This document shows positions 62,601 to 63,824 of a stretch of DNA of 64,000 bases, piece by piece; position 1 is the stretch's first letter, and each line of letters opens with the position of its first letter. The DNA lies in the NCBI GenBank assembly GCA_026122225.1, contig JANEZZ010000520.1:682001-746000 (forward strand), in the 5' to 3' direction. Both the position numbers and the translations under genes were made by a program. The notes beneath the pieces were generated by a model that had not been told where the DNA came from, did not search any database, and saw only the letters and a list, made by a program, of their open reading frames with translations. This DNA comes from Heloderma charlesbogerti (lineage: Eukaryota > Chordata > Lepidosauria > Squamata > Helodermatidae).

Positions 62601-63824
62601 GCATACAGGAAAAAGGGAAATCTCCCTTTGTCGCTGCACCACCAAAATTCGGCAGCAAATTTGGCAGCATGGTTGCAGGGCAGTGGGGCCCACAAAATCA
62701 GGTGGGGGTGCCGCATGTCGCCCACATGTTGCCCACCTCTGCTTTATGGGCTACATACACCCAACATTACAGAAGTAGACTTCCACTTGTGCAGGGAGAA
62801 TTTCCCCCCCTCTCCACCTAACCCGCAAATAGGTTCAGTACCTTGGATAGCTCCTTTAGAGTTCTGGGTGGTTCTAACTAAAACCCAGAATGGATTCACA
62901 GCCCCACAGCAATCAGAGCCACCAGCCTCCACTGAACCCAACCATGTATCCAAGTAACAGTTAAGGAATTGAAATCAGTGGGTCTTAAGCACTCAGTTAA
63001 GCACTTAGGAACCATTGATTTCAGTGGCATAGTCAAGTCTATCCTTTTGTGGTTTGTGTTTAACAGTCGTATGACAAACATGTTTGCTGTGTATACACCA
63101 GTGTTACACTGGTGTTACCTTCAGCAAAAACATGCAGTTGGATGACATATGCATTGCATATATATGCACCTTTAAAAATTGTGAGCACGTCAGGCAATCC
63201 TGTTTGTACCATGTTCTCCAGAACACATGTAAACACCGGTAAGTCATCTACACTTTAATGTTTTGCTGCAAGAAACAGCCATGTAACACCATTATACATG
63301 GAAAAACATGTTTTCCATGTAAAATGTAAAGCTGTTCTTAAGGCCTTTCCATTCCCCCTGCCCCAACACACAAATTTTGCAGTTGTTACTCTGGAGTTAT
63401 GCAGGAACAATGTGTTTTTGTTGTTTTAAGCTTGTGCTTCAGTTGCAGAGAAAGCAGATTTCCCCAAGCACTCAAATGGGGGAAAATGAGTCAGTTGTAA
63501 CAGTGAGCAGAATATGGAACATGACTGTATAAATGTCACAGGTCCACAGGTCCTATTGGATAGTACCCATTCAGTATTACAATGGAGTGCATTTATACTA
63601 CAGTGCATAAGCCTCTTTTACAAAGCATTTAGCAAAATGCTTTTTGAGATCCCTCCCCCTTTTTTTAACGAAAAGTACAAGATACCTTAGCTAAGACATA
63701 GTGGCAGTTGCCATGGAAAATGAATTGTTTCTTATCAAATGTAGTTATGTGAAATCCTCCTTCTATTTTACAGTTTCCAGAGCAAGGTAGTGATAAGCAA
63801 GACCATTTTCCTCCAGTGCAGGTA
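836..63824 (-). CDS. Gel-forming mucin-family secreted glycoprotein, alpha-ovomucin/MUC5B-like (partial, 31 exons)
   Basis: Spliced model on the minus strand, exons listed 5' to 3' as separate entries (63824-63686 first, 867-836 last). Total 4285 nt, one open frame of 1428 codons with no stop; every junction is GT-AG and phases match throughout. Order: VWD2, C8, TIL, E, D', VWD3, C8, TIL, short linker, VWD4, C8, TIL. These cysteine-rich assemblies drive disulphide dimerisation and multimerisation of secreted mucins and von Willebrand factor in the ER and Golgi. The pre-D4 and D4 exons resemble MUC5B and MUC5AC most. The long Pro/Thr/Ser domain and CysD modules of those mucins are not visible; bird alpha-ovomucin is known to lack them, which is why I prefer that name. 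MUC2 and MUC5AC are less likely because D4 has no GDPH site. The 5' part (signal peptide, D1) and the C-terminal VWC/cystine-knot part are outside. Confident on family, less on orthology. Confidence 0.85.
1253..1380 (-). CDS. Exon 30: TIL4
   Basis: Residues 1375-1417 plus one base, 128 bp. It reads [15 protein letters not shown], then DSICVPVC. 'EGCFCPxxxxLF' followed by CVxxC is conserved in MUC5B/MUC5AC. Acceptor CCTACAG, donor GTAAGG. Confidence 0.88.
2204..2273 (-). CDS. Exon 29: TIL4 start (70 bp)
   Basis: Residues 1352-1374 plus two bases. It reads [16 protein letters not shown], then LTCSSG. 'LTCxxxxxYKPCG' is the diagnostic start of the TIL module of D4 in MUC5B. Acceptor TTCACAG, donor GTGAGT; phases fit both neighbours. 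Confidence 0.85.
2576..2660. repeat. Short imperfect tandem repeat (GGGGCCC-GGGGACCCAAT)
   Basis: Two copies of a roughly 47-bp unit holding GAAGGGGGCCC and GGGGACCCAAT. This GC-rich intronic patch gives rise to spurious reading frames on both strands. Confidence 0.6.
3161..3258. repeat. Tandem duplication, 2 x 49 bp
   Basis: Two adjacent near-identical 49-bp units (3161-3209 and 3210-3258), each starting CACACGCTCTTTATACTG; they differ at two positions in the shared part. Intronic. Confidence 0.9.
3728..3909 (-). CDS. Exon 28: C8 domain of D4
   Basis: Residues 1291-1351 plus one base, 182 bp. It reads [29 protein letters not shown] and [13 protein letters not shown]. It is a full C8 signature, with an N-glycosylation sequon (NFT) at its start. 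The 7.4-kb intron before it holds the L2 and CR1 LINEs. A longer frame in another phase overlaps it and is spurious. Confidence 0.92.
4150..5943 (-). mobile_element. L2-clade LINE, 5'-truncated, with reverse transcriptase remnant
   Basis: Read on the minus strand: an RT fragment from 5939 ([17 protein letters not shown], then [14 protein letters not shown]) and a second from 5290 in another frame ([13 protein letters not shown], then [12 protein letters not shown]). The YADD catalytic motif is intact. The C-terminal part has [12 protein letters not shown] and ends in LFSQAS, typical of L2. A frameshift near 5280-5300 separates the halves. The 3' end has a 'CTATACCGCCC...GGGCGGTT' hairpin and a TTTA microsatellite (4151-4176). 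Inactive copy. Confidence 0.85.
6172..6263 (-). mobile_element. Second L2 fragment (duplicate of 5704-5790)
   Basis: About 90 bp repeat the L2 RT segment at 5704-5790 with few differences and the same orientation (shared TCTGGGTCCAGGTTAGGC). It is either a separate truncated insertion or a local duplication. Confidence 0.7.
6421..6617 (+). mobile_element. tRNA-derived SINE
   Basis: tRNA-like head with box A (ATAGCTCAGAGTGATAGAGC) and box B (GGTTCAATCC), followed by a tRNA-unrelated body ending AGTATAAGGCAACTTTCTA. Two further copies are at 38666 (+) and 56901 (-). Confidence 0.88.
6618..10745 (+). mobile_element. CR1 LINE, interrupted by a family A element
   Basis: The endonuclease part begins near 7079 ([13 protein letters not shown]) and is cut at 7261 by the insertion 7262-8115. 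It resumes at 8124 with [16 protein letters not shown] and [12 protein letters not shown] motifs, preserving the order. Reverse transcriptase follows at 8761-9450 ([17 protein letters not shown]) and 9486-10121 ([24 protein letters not shown]). The catalytic FADD is intact, but several frameshifts separate the blocks. The 3' end is the CR1 type GGTTGGACTCAATGG followed by tandem ATTCTATG. Confidence 0.92.
7262..8115 (+). mobile_element. hAT-like nested-palindrome element, family A, copy 1
   Basis: 854 bp with termini TAGGGATGT and CATCCCAA and an exact 8-bp target duplication TTAAAAAT (7254-7261, 8116-8123). It is inserted in the CR1 endonuclease frame. It contains several stems of the GTGATAGGCTACGTAAA...TTTACGTAGCCTATCAC type and the GCAAATGGCGG...CCGCCATTTGC palindrome. 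The first-exon-like module reads + from ATG 7887 (context GGAAATGG) to a donor at 7998; an outward donor also faces left at 7285. Orientation is given by this module. Confidence 0.9.
10746..11314. other. Intron, no recognised element
   Basis: A/T-rich sequence between the CR1 tail and exon 27. It includes a short fragment of the dispersed 'ACAACTCCCAGCATCCC' repeat near 11240. I see no gene in it. Confidence 0.5.
11315..11516 (-). CDS. Exon 27: D4 CGTC core and start of C8-4
   Basis: Residues 1224-1290 plus two bases, 202 bp. It reads [27 protein letters not shown], then [11 protein letters not shown]. With exon 26 it gives CGTC (residues 1223-1226), the D4 version of the CxxC motif. Donor GTAAAG. 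Confidence 0.88.
11734..12880. mobile_element. hAT-like short element, family B, copy 2 (split by family A copy 2)
   Basis: Left part 11734-11916 starts TACGGATGTAGGAGAAATC; right part 12650-12880 ends GCGTACATTCCTA. Possible target duplication TCTCCAAC / CTCCCAAC (6 of 8). The 11917-12641 insertion separates the halves, so family B is older here. Confidence 0.65.
11917..12641 (+). mobile_element. hAT-like nested-palindrome element, family A, copy 2
   Basis: 725 bp from TAGGGGTGG to CATCCCTA; flanks CCCAAAAC and CAAAAAAC match at 6 of 8. It carries AGGCTACGTGACG-type stems, a variant subfamily shared with copies 7 and 9, and the Ala/Pro/Arg-rich module reading to a GAAGGTAAGT donor near 12507. 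The module's ATG has become GTG here. Confidence 0.85.
13166..13349 (-). CDS. Exon 26: VWD4, second half
   Basis: Residues 1163-1223 plus one base, 184 bp. It reads [32 protein letters not shown] and [17 protein letters not shown] is the D4 form of the CGLC core. Acceptor TTTAAAG, donor GTAAGT. Confidence 0.92.
13985..14075. repeat. A/T-rich imperfect tandem repeat
   Basis: About three imperfect units of 25-28 bp with TTTATTGTTTAA and ATTGATCATTTATTG. Intronic. Confidence 0.6.
14235..14485 (-). CDS. Exon 25: start of VWD4
   Basis: Residues 1079-1162, 251 bp. It reads [33 protein letters not shown] and MDNHYC. This is the fourth VWD. The residue pair before HY is Asn-Gln, so the Asp-Pro of the GDPH self-cleavage site (MUC2, MUC5AC) is absent. 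The acceptor TTTTTAG|G lies inside the target duplication of a transposon inserted immediately upstream (14493-15178). Confidence 0.92.
14493..15178 (-). mobile_element. hAT-like nested-palindrome element, family A, copy 3, at a splice acceptor
   Basis: 686 bp, TAGGGATGTC to CATCCCTA, with an exact 8-bp target duplication CCTAAAAA (14485-14492 and 15179-15186). On the minus strand this duplication is TTTTTAGG, the acceptor of exon 25. The element therefore abuts the acceptor's T tract. It has three TGATAGGCTA(C/T)GTAA-type stems and CAAATGGCGG palindromes. The module reads minus (ATG in CGAATGGCGG, donor at GCAG|GTAAGTG near 14655); the other outward donor is at 15157. Confidence 0.93.
15760..15826. 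repeat. Dispersed repeat fragment (CTACAACTCCCATCAT core)
   Basis: Contains CCCCAACCTGGTGCCC and CTACAACTCCCATCATCCC. Related pieces occur near 125-190, 2388-2490, 11240 and 55125-55195. It is a common reptile interspersed repeat of uncertain class. Confidence 0.5.
15833..16050. mobile_element. Small hAT-like element, family D, copy 1
   Basis: 218 bp with inverted ends CAGTGGAGGCTGGTGACTCC and GGAGTCACCAGCCACCACTG. Flanks ACTATTTC and ACTATTAT agree at 6 of 8. A second copy at 56124 has an exact duplication, which supports the boundaries. Confidence 0.8.
16128..16187. repeat. (TG)n(AG)n microsatellite
   Basis: A run of TG dinucleotides followed directly by AG dinucleotides, about 60 bp. It produces meaningless dipeptide frames on both strands. 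Confidence 0.95.
16431..16689. mobile_element. hAT-like short element, family B, copy 3
   Basis: 259 bp from TAGGGATGTTGGAGAAATC to ATACATCCCTA. It is the most compact copy of this family and includes a CA microsatellite (16588-16604). The right flank is a TG repeat, so the target duplication cannot be judged. Confidence 0.75.
16931..17105 (-). CDS. Exon 24: VWC-like segment before D4
   Basis: Residues 1021-1078 plus one base, 175 bp. It reads [19 protein letters not shown], then [12 protein letters not shown]. It matches the 'W...CTVARC...CVN...C..YEC.C' region of MUC5B. The donor is the strong GTAAGT; a longer frame exists but would end in a stop after it. Confidence 0.85.
17480..18450 (+). 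mobile_element. Degenerate non-LTR retrotransposon remnant
   Basis: Broken plus-strand frames resemble RT pieces: an LFLFINDII-like motif near 17545-17575, then from 17859 a stretch with [14 protein letters not shown] and [12 protein letters not shown]. Frameshifts and stops are frequent. The clade is not decided. It fills most of the intron between exons 23 and 24. Confidence 0.45.
18930..19192 (-). CDS. Exon 23: pre-D4 Cys module
   Basis: Residues 933-1020, 263 bp, the longest exon. It reads [19 protein letters not shown], then [12 protein letters not shown], equivalent to the Cys-rich stretch that ends in CDNAIPLRQ in MUC5B. About 45 residues between the Cys clusters are Ser/Pro-containing but not repetitive. 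Acceptor TTTTTTAG, donor GTGAGC. Confidence 0.85.
19328..19651. mobile_element. hAT-like element, family C, copy 1
   Basis: 324 bp with ends CAGAAGTGTTGAACTTC and GAGGTTCTGCACTCCTG. Flanks CTGTATGG and CTATATAG agree at 6 of 8. It shares its body (CCCAAGGGCCAAATTC...) with 37827-38161 and 32348-33530. Confidence 0.75.
19694..20677 (-). mobile_element. hAT-like nested-palindrome element, family A, copy 4
   Basis: 984 bp, the longest copy, TAGGGATGTC to CATCCCTA. Flanks share TAAGGT but no clean 8-bp duplication. It has multiple GATAGGCTACGTAAA stems, CAAATGG...CCATTTG palindromes and a central inverted repeat around 20225. The module reads minus ([11 protein letters not shown], donor CCCAAG|GTAAGT near 19815); a second donor faces right at 20654. 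Confidence 0.88.
20998..21093 (-). CDS. Exon 22: linker and start of pre-D4 Cys module
   Basis: Residues 901-932 plus one base, 96 bp. It reads [14 protein letters not shown], then [15 protein letters not shown]. The 'TPCFCxVxGxLxxxG' start matches the segment before D4 in MUC5B/MUC5AC. PPTTSP is the only Thr/Ser/Pro run in the whole linker. Acceptor GTTTTAG, donor GTAAGA. Confidence 0.82.
21572..21660 (+). mobile_element. 5S rRNA-derived fragment (5S-SINE-like or pseudogene)
   Basis: It contains GATGCTAAGCGGGGTCGG, CAGTAGTTGGATGGG and GCCTGGGAAT, in the order and spacing of the 5S rRNA internal promoter (box A, intermediate element, box C). It is followed by GCACTGAGCAGGGGGTTG, which resembles the CR1 3' region at 10664. 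The 5S head is recognisable; the tail link is inference. Confidence 0.6.
21933..22804 (-). mobile_element. hAT-like nested-palindrome element, family A, copy 5
   Basis: 872 bp, TAGGGATGTC to CATCCCTA, exact 8-bp duplication TCGTCGAG (21925-21932, 22805-22812). It has stems at about 22170-22200, 22230-22262, 22347-22376, 22425-22450 and 22536-22572. The module reads minus from GGAAATGGCGG near 22144 to a CAAG|GTAAGT donor near 22056. Confidence 0.93.
23577..23632. repeat. (TC)n microsatellite
   Basis: About 56 bp of TC dinucleotides with two single-base interruptions. Confidence 0.95.
24358..24896 (-). mobile_element. Solo LTR (Ty3/Gypsy-like ends)
   Basis: 539 bp beginning TGTCAGG and ending CCTGACA (perfect 7-bp inverted ends), with an exact 5-bp target duplication ATAAC (24353-24357, 24897-24901). 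An ATTAAA signal on the minus strand near 24440 suggests that orientation. No internal retrotransposon sequence adjoins it, so it looks like a recombined solo LTR. A 102-codon minus-strand frame (from 24889, acidic [10 protein letters not shown]) lies inside and may be an element-derived reading-frame end. Confidence 0.8.
25100..25432 (+). mobile_element. L2-type LINE 3' end
   Basis: Degenerate L2 C-terminal region (CTCTGGAATCCCTTC...) ending in GGGCAGGATTTAAATC and AAATAAATAATAA, the usual reptile L2 tail. Confidence 0.7.
25704..25766 (-). CDS. Exon 21: Pro/Ala linker exon
   Basis: Residues 880-900 plus one base, 63 bp, phase 1 to 1. It reads [20 protein letters not shown]. It has no cysteine and sits where gel-forming mucins have their long Pro/Thr/Ser domain. 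A symmetric phase-1 exon can be gained or lost without shifting the frame. It is supported by splice sites (CAACAG; GTGAGG) and phase only, so less certain than domain exons. Confidence 0.6.
25767..27711. other. Intron, no recognised element
   Basis: A/T-rich intron between exons 20 and 21. I searched the minus strand for a Thr/Ser/Pro-rich or CysD-encoding exon and saw none. A short poly-purine/CAAA stretch is at 26140-26170. Confidence 0.5.
27712..27882 (-). CDS. Exon 20: Cys-rich module closing D3, start of the linker
   Basis: Residues 823-879 plus one base, 171 bp. It reads [31 protein letters not shown] and STFTRCG. The 'CxCxYN...Y..GxxIYN.T' pattern is the segment that directly precedes the mucin domain in MUC5AC and MUC6. 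Here it is followed only by a short tail, [11 protein letters not shown], and not by a Thr/Ser-rich exon. Confidence 0.85.
28911..28951 (-). CDS. Exon 19: 41-bp micro-exon after TIL3
   Basis: Residues 809-822 plus one base. Reads [14 protein letters not shown]. It was placed because its acceptor (TTTCCCAG), donor (GTAAGA) and phases (2 in, 1 out) are exactly what is needed to join exons 18 and 20, which cannot be joined directly without a stop. It is shorter than the VWC-like segment found here in MUC5AC, so a further exon may be missing. Confidence 0.55.
28994..29052. repeat. (TC)n(CA)n microsatellite
   Basis: CT dinucleotides followed by CA dinucleotides, in the intron between exons 18 and 19. 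Confidence 0.95.
29183..29267 (-). CDS. Exon 18: TIL3 end
   Basis: Residues 781-808 plus two bases, 85 bp. It reads [16 protein letters not shown], then ECVSVLEC. It continues exon 17 across a phase-1 junction (LEGCYP). Donor GTACGT. Confidence 0.88.
29571..29693 (-). CDS. Exon 17: TIL3
   Basis: Residues 740-780 plus one base, 123 bp. It reads [23 protein letters not shown] and LLYSLE. The 'CDxYN...EWHYxPCG' sequence is a hallmark of TIL3 in MUC2/MUC5-type proteins. Acceptor GATCCAG, donor GTAAGC. Confidence 0.92.
29694..31460. other. Intron between exons 16 and 17, nothing recognised
   Basis: No exon or clear mobile element was recognised. Short A/T runs and a few long shadow frames only. 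Confidence 0.4.
31461..31617 (-). CDS. Exon 16: C8 domain of D3
   Basis: Residues 688-739 plus one base, 157 bp. It reads [34 protein letters not shown] and [11 protein letters not shown], nearly the textbook C8 pattern. Donor GTAAGT. Confidence 0.92.
32348..33530. mobile_element. hAT-like element, family C, copy 2 (split by family A copy 6)
   Basis: Ends CAGGGATGCAGCAGGACCTC and GGTGCTGCACCCTTG. Left part 32348-32399 and right part 33249-33530 rejoin to the family C consensus when 32400-33240 and one target duplication are removed. Confidence 0.75.
32400..33240 (-). mobile_element. hAT-like nested-palindrome element, family A, copy 6 (best-preserved palindrome)
   Basis: 841 bp, TAGGGATGTC to CATCCCTA, exact 8-bp duplication CTTTGGAG (32392-32399, 33241-33248). 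The segment 32695-33054 is one inverted repeat centred near 32874, about 180 bp per arm. Each arm is itself made of smaller palindromes (AGGCTACGTAAA stem, CAAATGGCG stem, AGTCTACGTAAA stem). The module reads minus ([12 protein letters not shown]) to a CAAAG|GTAAGT donor near 32517; the opposite outward donor is at 33218. Confidence 0.95.
34320..34556 (-). CDS. Exon 15: VWD3 CGLC core and start of C8-3
   Basis: Residues 609-687, 237 bp. It has [20 protein letters not shown] with the complete CGLC motif (residues 612-615), linked to disulphide multimerisation in D3 of mucins and von Willebrand factor, then [11 protein letters not shown] and [14 protein letters not shown] opening the C8 domain. 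Donor GTAAGC. Confidence 0.92.
34557..36226. other. Intron with a degenerate hAT-like element
   Basis: Between TAGGGATAGC (34824) and CCCATCCCTA (35646-35655) lies an A/T-rich stretch with 'TTTACACATTTTGTGC' words, similar to 51225-51665, then a GC-richer part with TGCCATTTTGTGC-like words. It is probably a family B relative; no clean target duplication. Confidence 0.4.
36227..36406 (-). CDS. Exon 14: VWD3
   Basis: Residues 549-608, 180 bp, phase 0 to 0. It reads [30 protein letters not shown] and [10 protein letters not shown], the central beta-sandwich of VWD3 (compare the 'I.V.WD..T...I..AP' pattern of the family). No Met-initiated frame marks this exon; it is recognised by similarity and splice sites. 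Confidence 0.88.
36842..36866. repeat. (TG)n microsatellite
   Basis: Short TG run in the intron between exons 13 and 14. Confidence 0.9.
37296..37425. repeat. Dispersed repeat with TGTGGCACCTTAAAGACTA core
   Basis: It also contains AAGCTTATGCCACAATAAA. I recognise this type as a widely dispersed reptile repeat but cannot classify it. Confidence 0.45.
37827..38161. mobile_element. hAT-like element, family C, copy 3
   Basis: 335 bp with perfect 17-bp inverted ends CAGGGGTGCAGAACCTC and GAGGTTCTGCACCCCTG. It is the best copy of the family. The flanks do not form a clean 8-bp duplication. Confidence 0.85.
38404..38514 (-). CDS. Exon 13: VWD3
   Basis: Residues 512-548, 111 bp, phase 0 to 0. It reads [29 protein letters not shown] and ISIVLE. 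The order DxC...GTFxI...N..C is the conserved second strand set of VWD3. Acceptor TTCTCTAAG, donor GTAAGT. Confidence 0.88.
38666..38848 (+). mobile_element. tRNA-derived SINE
   Basis: Box A region GCGGCTCAGTGGCAGAGCAC and box B GGTTCGATCC, with a body ending AAGGCAGCTTCCTATG. It is closest to the family consensus of the three copies here. Confidence 0.9.
39779..39863. repeat. Short palindromic interspersed repeat
   Basis: About 85 bp with AAGTCCCATTGAGTTCAGTG and GCTTACTCCTAGGTAAG. Another copy is at 45321-45405 (CAGCCCAATCCTATGCATGC). Common in squamate DNA; class uncertain. Confidence 0.55.
39942..40080 (-). CDS. Exon 12: start of VWD3
   Basis: Residues 465-511, 139 bp. It reads [15 protein letters not shown], then [14 protein letters not shown] and GDCDYIVAQ. 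This is the third VWD. The GxGHYxxFDG motif is where some D4 domains carry GDPH; D3 normally does not. Acceptor TCTCCTAG, donor GTGTCA. Confidence 0.92.
40844..40995 (-). CDS. Exon 11: D' (TIL'/E')
   Basis: Residues 415-464 plus two bases, 152 bp. It reads [18 protein letters not shown], then [16 protein letters not shown] and CNTC, closely matching the TIL' end of gel-forming mucins. A reading frame runs past the splice site, but the donor GTATAG and the phase fix the end here. Confidence 0.9.
42432..42532 (-). CDS. Exon 10: D' (TIL') module
   Basis: Residues 381-414, 101 bp, ends in phase 0. It reads [13 protein letters not shown], then SECQKSC and DMQC. This is the D' segment before D3, the part of mucins and von Willebrand factor that packs on D3. 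Donor GTAAGG. Confidence 0.85.
42856..43815. mobile_element. GC-rich fold-back DNA element with hAT-like features
   Basis: 960 bp, ends TAGGGCTGTGCA and TGCACAGTCCTA (one mismatch as inverted repeats), exact 8-bp duplication GTTAAAAC (42848-42855, 43816-43823). A C/T-rich left arm (CCGCCACCTTCGC...) and A/G-rich right arm are roughly inverted. The centre at 43318-43390 has two GCCATTTTAAAAATGGC palindromes. The long Pro-, Ser- and Glu/Val-rich frames here on both strands are by-products of the trinucleotide-like arms. Confidence 0.88.
44785..44837 (-). CDS. Exon 9: E-module cysteine pair (small exon)
   Basis: Residues 363-380 plus one base, 53 bp. It reads [18 protein letters not shown]. The CxC...G.L.C pattern and both phases (2 in, 1 out) fit exactly between exons 8 and 10, and correspond to the short Cys-rich strand between TIL2 and D' in mucins. 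The intron before it is about 8 kb and holds the BovB LINE and two family A elements. Confidence 0.8.
45775..48988 (+). mobile_element. BovB/RTE LINE, near full length
   Basis: 3214 bp flanked by an exact 10-bp duplication TATAGGAATA (45765-45774, 48989-48998). The 5' region has GGAAATGGCAACCCACTCC and the 3' end GACTTAACGACTGAACAAC, both typical BovB. The endonuclease begins near 46165 ([13 protein letters not shown]) and shifts frame near 46200. It has a stop near 46293, then an open block 46369-47520 ([14 protein letters not shown]). RT is 47591-48967 ([33 protein letters not shown]). The catalytic box reads YAED instead of YADD. Inactive, but with long intact blocks. Confidence 0.95.
49027..50693. 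mobile_element. Possible DNA element with internal palindromes, split by family A copy 7
   Basis: Ends TAGAGATGTTG and TTCATCACTA are weak inverted repeats; CCATTTTGTGCAAAA words occur on both sides of copy 7. Within 49298-49552 are two ~90-bp palindromes centred on CTTCCTTGTAAGGAAGG and CTTCCCTGCAAGGAAGG. Outer limits uncertain. Confidence 0.4.
49645..50529 (-). mobile_element. hAT-like nested-palindrome element, family A, copy 7
   Basis: 885 bp, TAGGGATGGC to CATCCCTA, flanks GTAAAACC and GTAAAATC (7 of 8). It has GTGATAGGCTACGTAACG-type stems as in copies 2 and 9. Module on the minus strand ([11 protein letters not shown]). The left-end donor has decayed to GCAAGTCC; the right outward donor is AACAG|GTAAGG near 50504. 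Confidence 0.92.
51225..51665. mobile_element. A/T-rich hAT-like element, family B relative
   Basis: From TAGCGATGTGCGAATC to TCTCATACATCCCTA, with repeated 'TTTGTGCATATTTT' and 'AAATGTACGCATT' words. No exact target duplication. A related stretch occupies 51800-52165. Confidence 0.55.
52408..52822 (+). mobile_element. hAT-like element, family A, copy 12 (short derivative)
   Basis: 415 bp, TAGGGATGGG to CATCCCTA, exact 8-bp duplication TCTTATCA (52400-52407, 52823-52830). It keeps both family ends (TCCCTCACCCCGGAATCC on the left, TGGCAGAATTCTCC on the right) but has no TACGTAAA stems. It is a deletion derivative or an earlier form. Confidence 0.88.
52884..52916. repeat. (CA)n microsatellite
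   Basis: ACACAC run just downstream of exon 8. Confidence 0.9.
52991..53243 (-). CDS. Exon 8: TIL2 and E module
   Basis: Residues 279-362 plus two bases, 253 bp, the second-longest exon in the window. It has the TIL signature: [39 protein letters not shown]. This trypsin-inhibitor-like module closes the D2 assembly. It ends in TG and is completed to Cys by exon 9. Acceptor TGCCAAG, donor GTAAAC. Confidence 0.9.
53655..54925. mobile_element. hAT-like short element, family B, copy 4 (split by family A copy 8)
   Basis: Left part 53655-53927 begins TAGGGATGTCAGAGAAATC; right part 54862-54925 has GACAATCCATGAAATACAG and ends TATACATCCCTA. Both parts align with family B copies on either side of the insertion. 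Confidence 0.7.
53928..54853 (+). mobile_element. hAT-like nested-palindrome element, family A, copy 8
   Basis: 926 bp, TAGGAATG to CATCCCTA, flanks CATGGAAC and TGTGGAAC (6 of 8). It holds a large inverted repeat centred near 54295 (GGGACA/CAAATAGCG-like arms with a 'CTTATGTAAATATTTACATA' core), plus outer AGTCTACGTAAATATTTACG stems. The module reads + ([11 protein letters not shown] from 54641) to a CGCAG|GTGAGT donor near 54725; the left outward donor is at 53951. Confidence 0.9.
55575..55701 (-). CDS. Exon 7: C8 domain of D2, second half
   Basis: Residues 237-278 plus one base, 127 bp. It reads [17 protein letters not shown], then AYARDC and [10 protein letters not shown]. The Cys spacing and the AYARxC segment are characteristic of C8. 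Donor GTAGGT. Confidence 0.88.
56124..56280. mobile_element. Small hAT-like element, family D, copy 2
   Basis: 157 bp, ends CAGTGGTGGCTGGTGACTCC and GGAGTCACCAGCTGCAACTG, exact 8-bp duplication TTCCTTGG (56116-56123, 56281-56288). A third, partial copy without a left end is at 62830-62936. Confidence 0.9.
56580..56674 (-). CDS. Exon 6: C8 domain of D2
   Basis: Residues 205-236, 95 bp, ends in phase 0. It reads [11 protein letters not shown] and [14 protein letters not shown], the start of the C8 (eight-cysteine) fold that follows each VWD. Acceptor TCTGTTAG, donor GTGAGA. Confidence 0.88.
56901..57080 (-). mobile_element. tRNA-derived SINE
   Basis: Minus-strand copy: the body end GGAAGCTGCCTTATACCAGG comes first on the plus strand and the box B complement GGATTGAACC near 57034. 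The head is diverged. Confidence 0.85.
57201..58172 (-). mobile_element. hAT-like nested-palindrome element, family A, copy 9
   Basis: 972 bp, TAGGGTTGGC to CACCCCTA, exact 8-bp duplication TGCTCAAG (57193-57200, 58173-58180). It has the GGCTACGTGACGATT stem variant. The central inverted repeat around 57705 joins GGGCAACGC and GCGTTGCC arms, flanked by CCATAGGGAGCCGCC palindromes. The module reads minus; the right outward donor is ACCAG|GTAAGT near 58149. Confidence 0.93.
58626..60048 (+). mobile_element. hAT-like nested-palindrome element, family A, copy 11 (split at its own left terminus by copy 10)
   Basis: First five bases TAGGG at 58626-58630, the rest 59441-60048 (ends CATCCCGA). Target duplication CTCTATGT is exact (58618-58625, 60049-60056). 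Copy 10 sits inside its left inverted terminus. It carries TGATAGGCTACATATATA-type stems and a + module (ATGGCAGCC near 59842) with donor CCAG|GTAGAT near 59926. Confidence 0.9.
58631..59432 (-). mobile_element. hAT-like nested-palindrome element, family A, copy 10
   Basis: 802 bp, TAGGGATTTC to CATCCCTA, exact 8-bp duplication TGTTAGGG (58623-58630, 59433-59440), made of 3 bp of flank plus the first 5 bp of copy 11. Stems ATAGGCTACGTAAAGACTT and AGTCTACGTAAATATTTACG. The module reads minus ([11 protein letters not shown]) to a CCCAG|GTAAGT donor near 58763; the right donor is ACCAG|GTAAGG near 59407. Confidence 0.93.
60303..60467 (-). CDS. Exon 5: VWD2 end (GLCGNFN motif) and linker to C8
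   Basis: Residues 150-204 plus one base, 165 bp. It begins with [14 protein letters not shown], the conserved VWD core, here without the first Cys of CGLC, as in D2 of other mucins. It continues with the FGNSWK motif that precedes C8. Acceptor TTCTTAG, donor GTGTTA. Confidence 0.9.
60468..61543. other. Intron between exons 4 and 5, nothing recognised
   Basis: Contains an (AAAT)n microsatellite at 61316-61341 and otherwise unremarkable sequence. I see no exon or clear mobile element. Confidence 0.5.
61544..61681 (-). CDS. Exon 4: VWD2
   Basis: Residues 104-149 plus one base, 138 bp. It contains [12 protein letters not shown] and the beta-rich segment [19 protein letters not shown], typical of VWD2 in gel-forming mucins. 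A longer reading frame in another phase crosses this region but is not the coding one. Donor GTATGG. Confidence 0.87.
61812..61881 (-). CDS. Exon 3: VWD2
   Basis: Residues 81-103 plus one base, 70 bp. It reads [14 protein letters not shown] and ends in ALPVTK. The donor is GTCAGT, weaker than its neighbours but a valid GT, and the phase matches the next exon. Confidence 0.8.
61983..62084 (-). CDS. Exon 2: VWD2
   Basis: Residues 47-80, 102 bp, phase 0 to 0. It reads [16 protein letters not shown] and continues through a TCLK cysteine, the usual strand-turn region after the first VWD motif. Acceptor TTCTCAG, donor GTAAGT. Confidence 0.87.
62466..62741. mobile_element. Small hAT-like element (CAGGGGTGGGC ends)
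   Basis: 276 bp, ends CAGGGGTGGGC and GCCCACCTCTG (one mismatch as inverted repeats), exact 8-bp duplication CTTTATGG (62458-62465, 62742-62749). It is a non-autonomous element different from families A-D. Confidence 0.9.
62937..63685. other. Intron between exons 1 and 2, nothing recognised
   Basis: Apart from the small elements at 62466 and 62830, I see no feature. A possible fragment of the CAATCCTATG-type repeat lies near 62955-63050. Confidence 0.4.
63686..63824 (-). CDS. Exon 1 in window: end of E/TIL1 and start of VWD2
   Basis: Residues 1-46 of the partial protein (139 bp; enters with the third base of a codon, leaves in phase 0). It reads a Cys-rich stretch with the [10 protein letters not shown] segment, then the VWD start [13 protein letters not shown] and [11 protein letters not shown]. 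Position and spacing of GxHxTTFD and the Asn-Cys-x-Tyr-Val-Leu motif match the second VWD of gel-forming mucins. Acceptor TTTGTAG, donor GTATCT. Its length equals that of the paralogous D3-start exon (39942-40080), as expected for duplicated D assemblies. Confidence 0.88.

Noticed and set aside
836..63824. Identification as otogelin, von Willebrand factor or MUC2
   Set aside because: The segment before D4 (TPCFCNVNG..., [12 protein letters not shown]) and the TIL4 form follow MUC5B/MUC5AC; MUC2 has GDPH in D4, and von Willebrand factor has A domains between D3 and D4.
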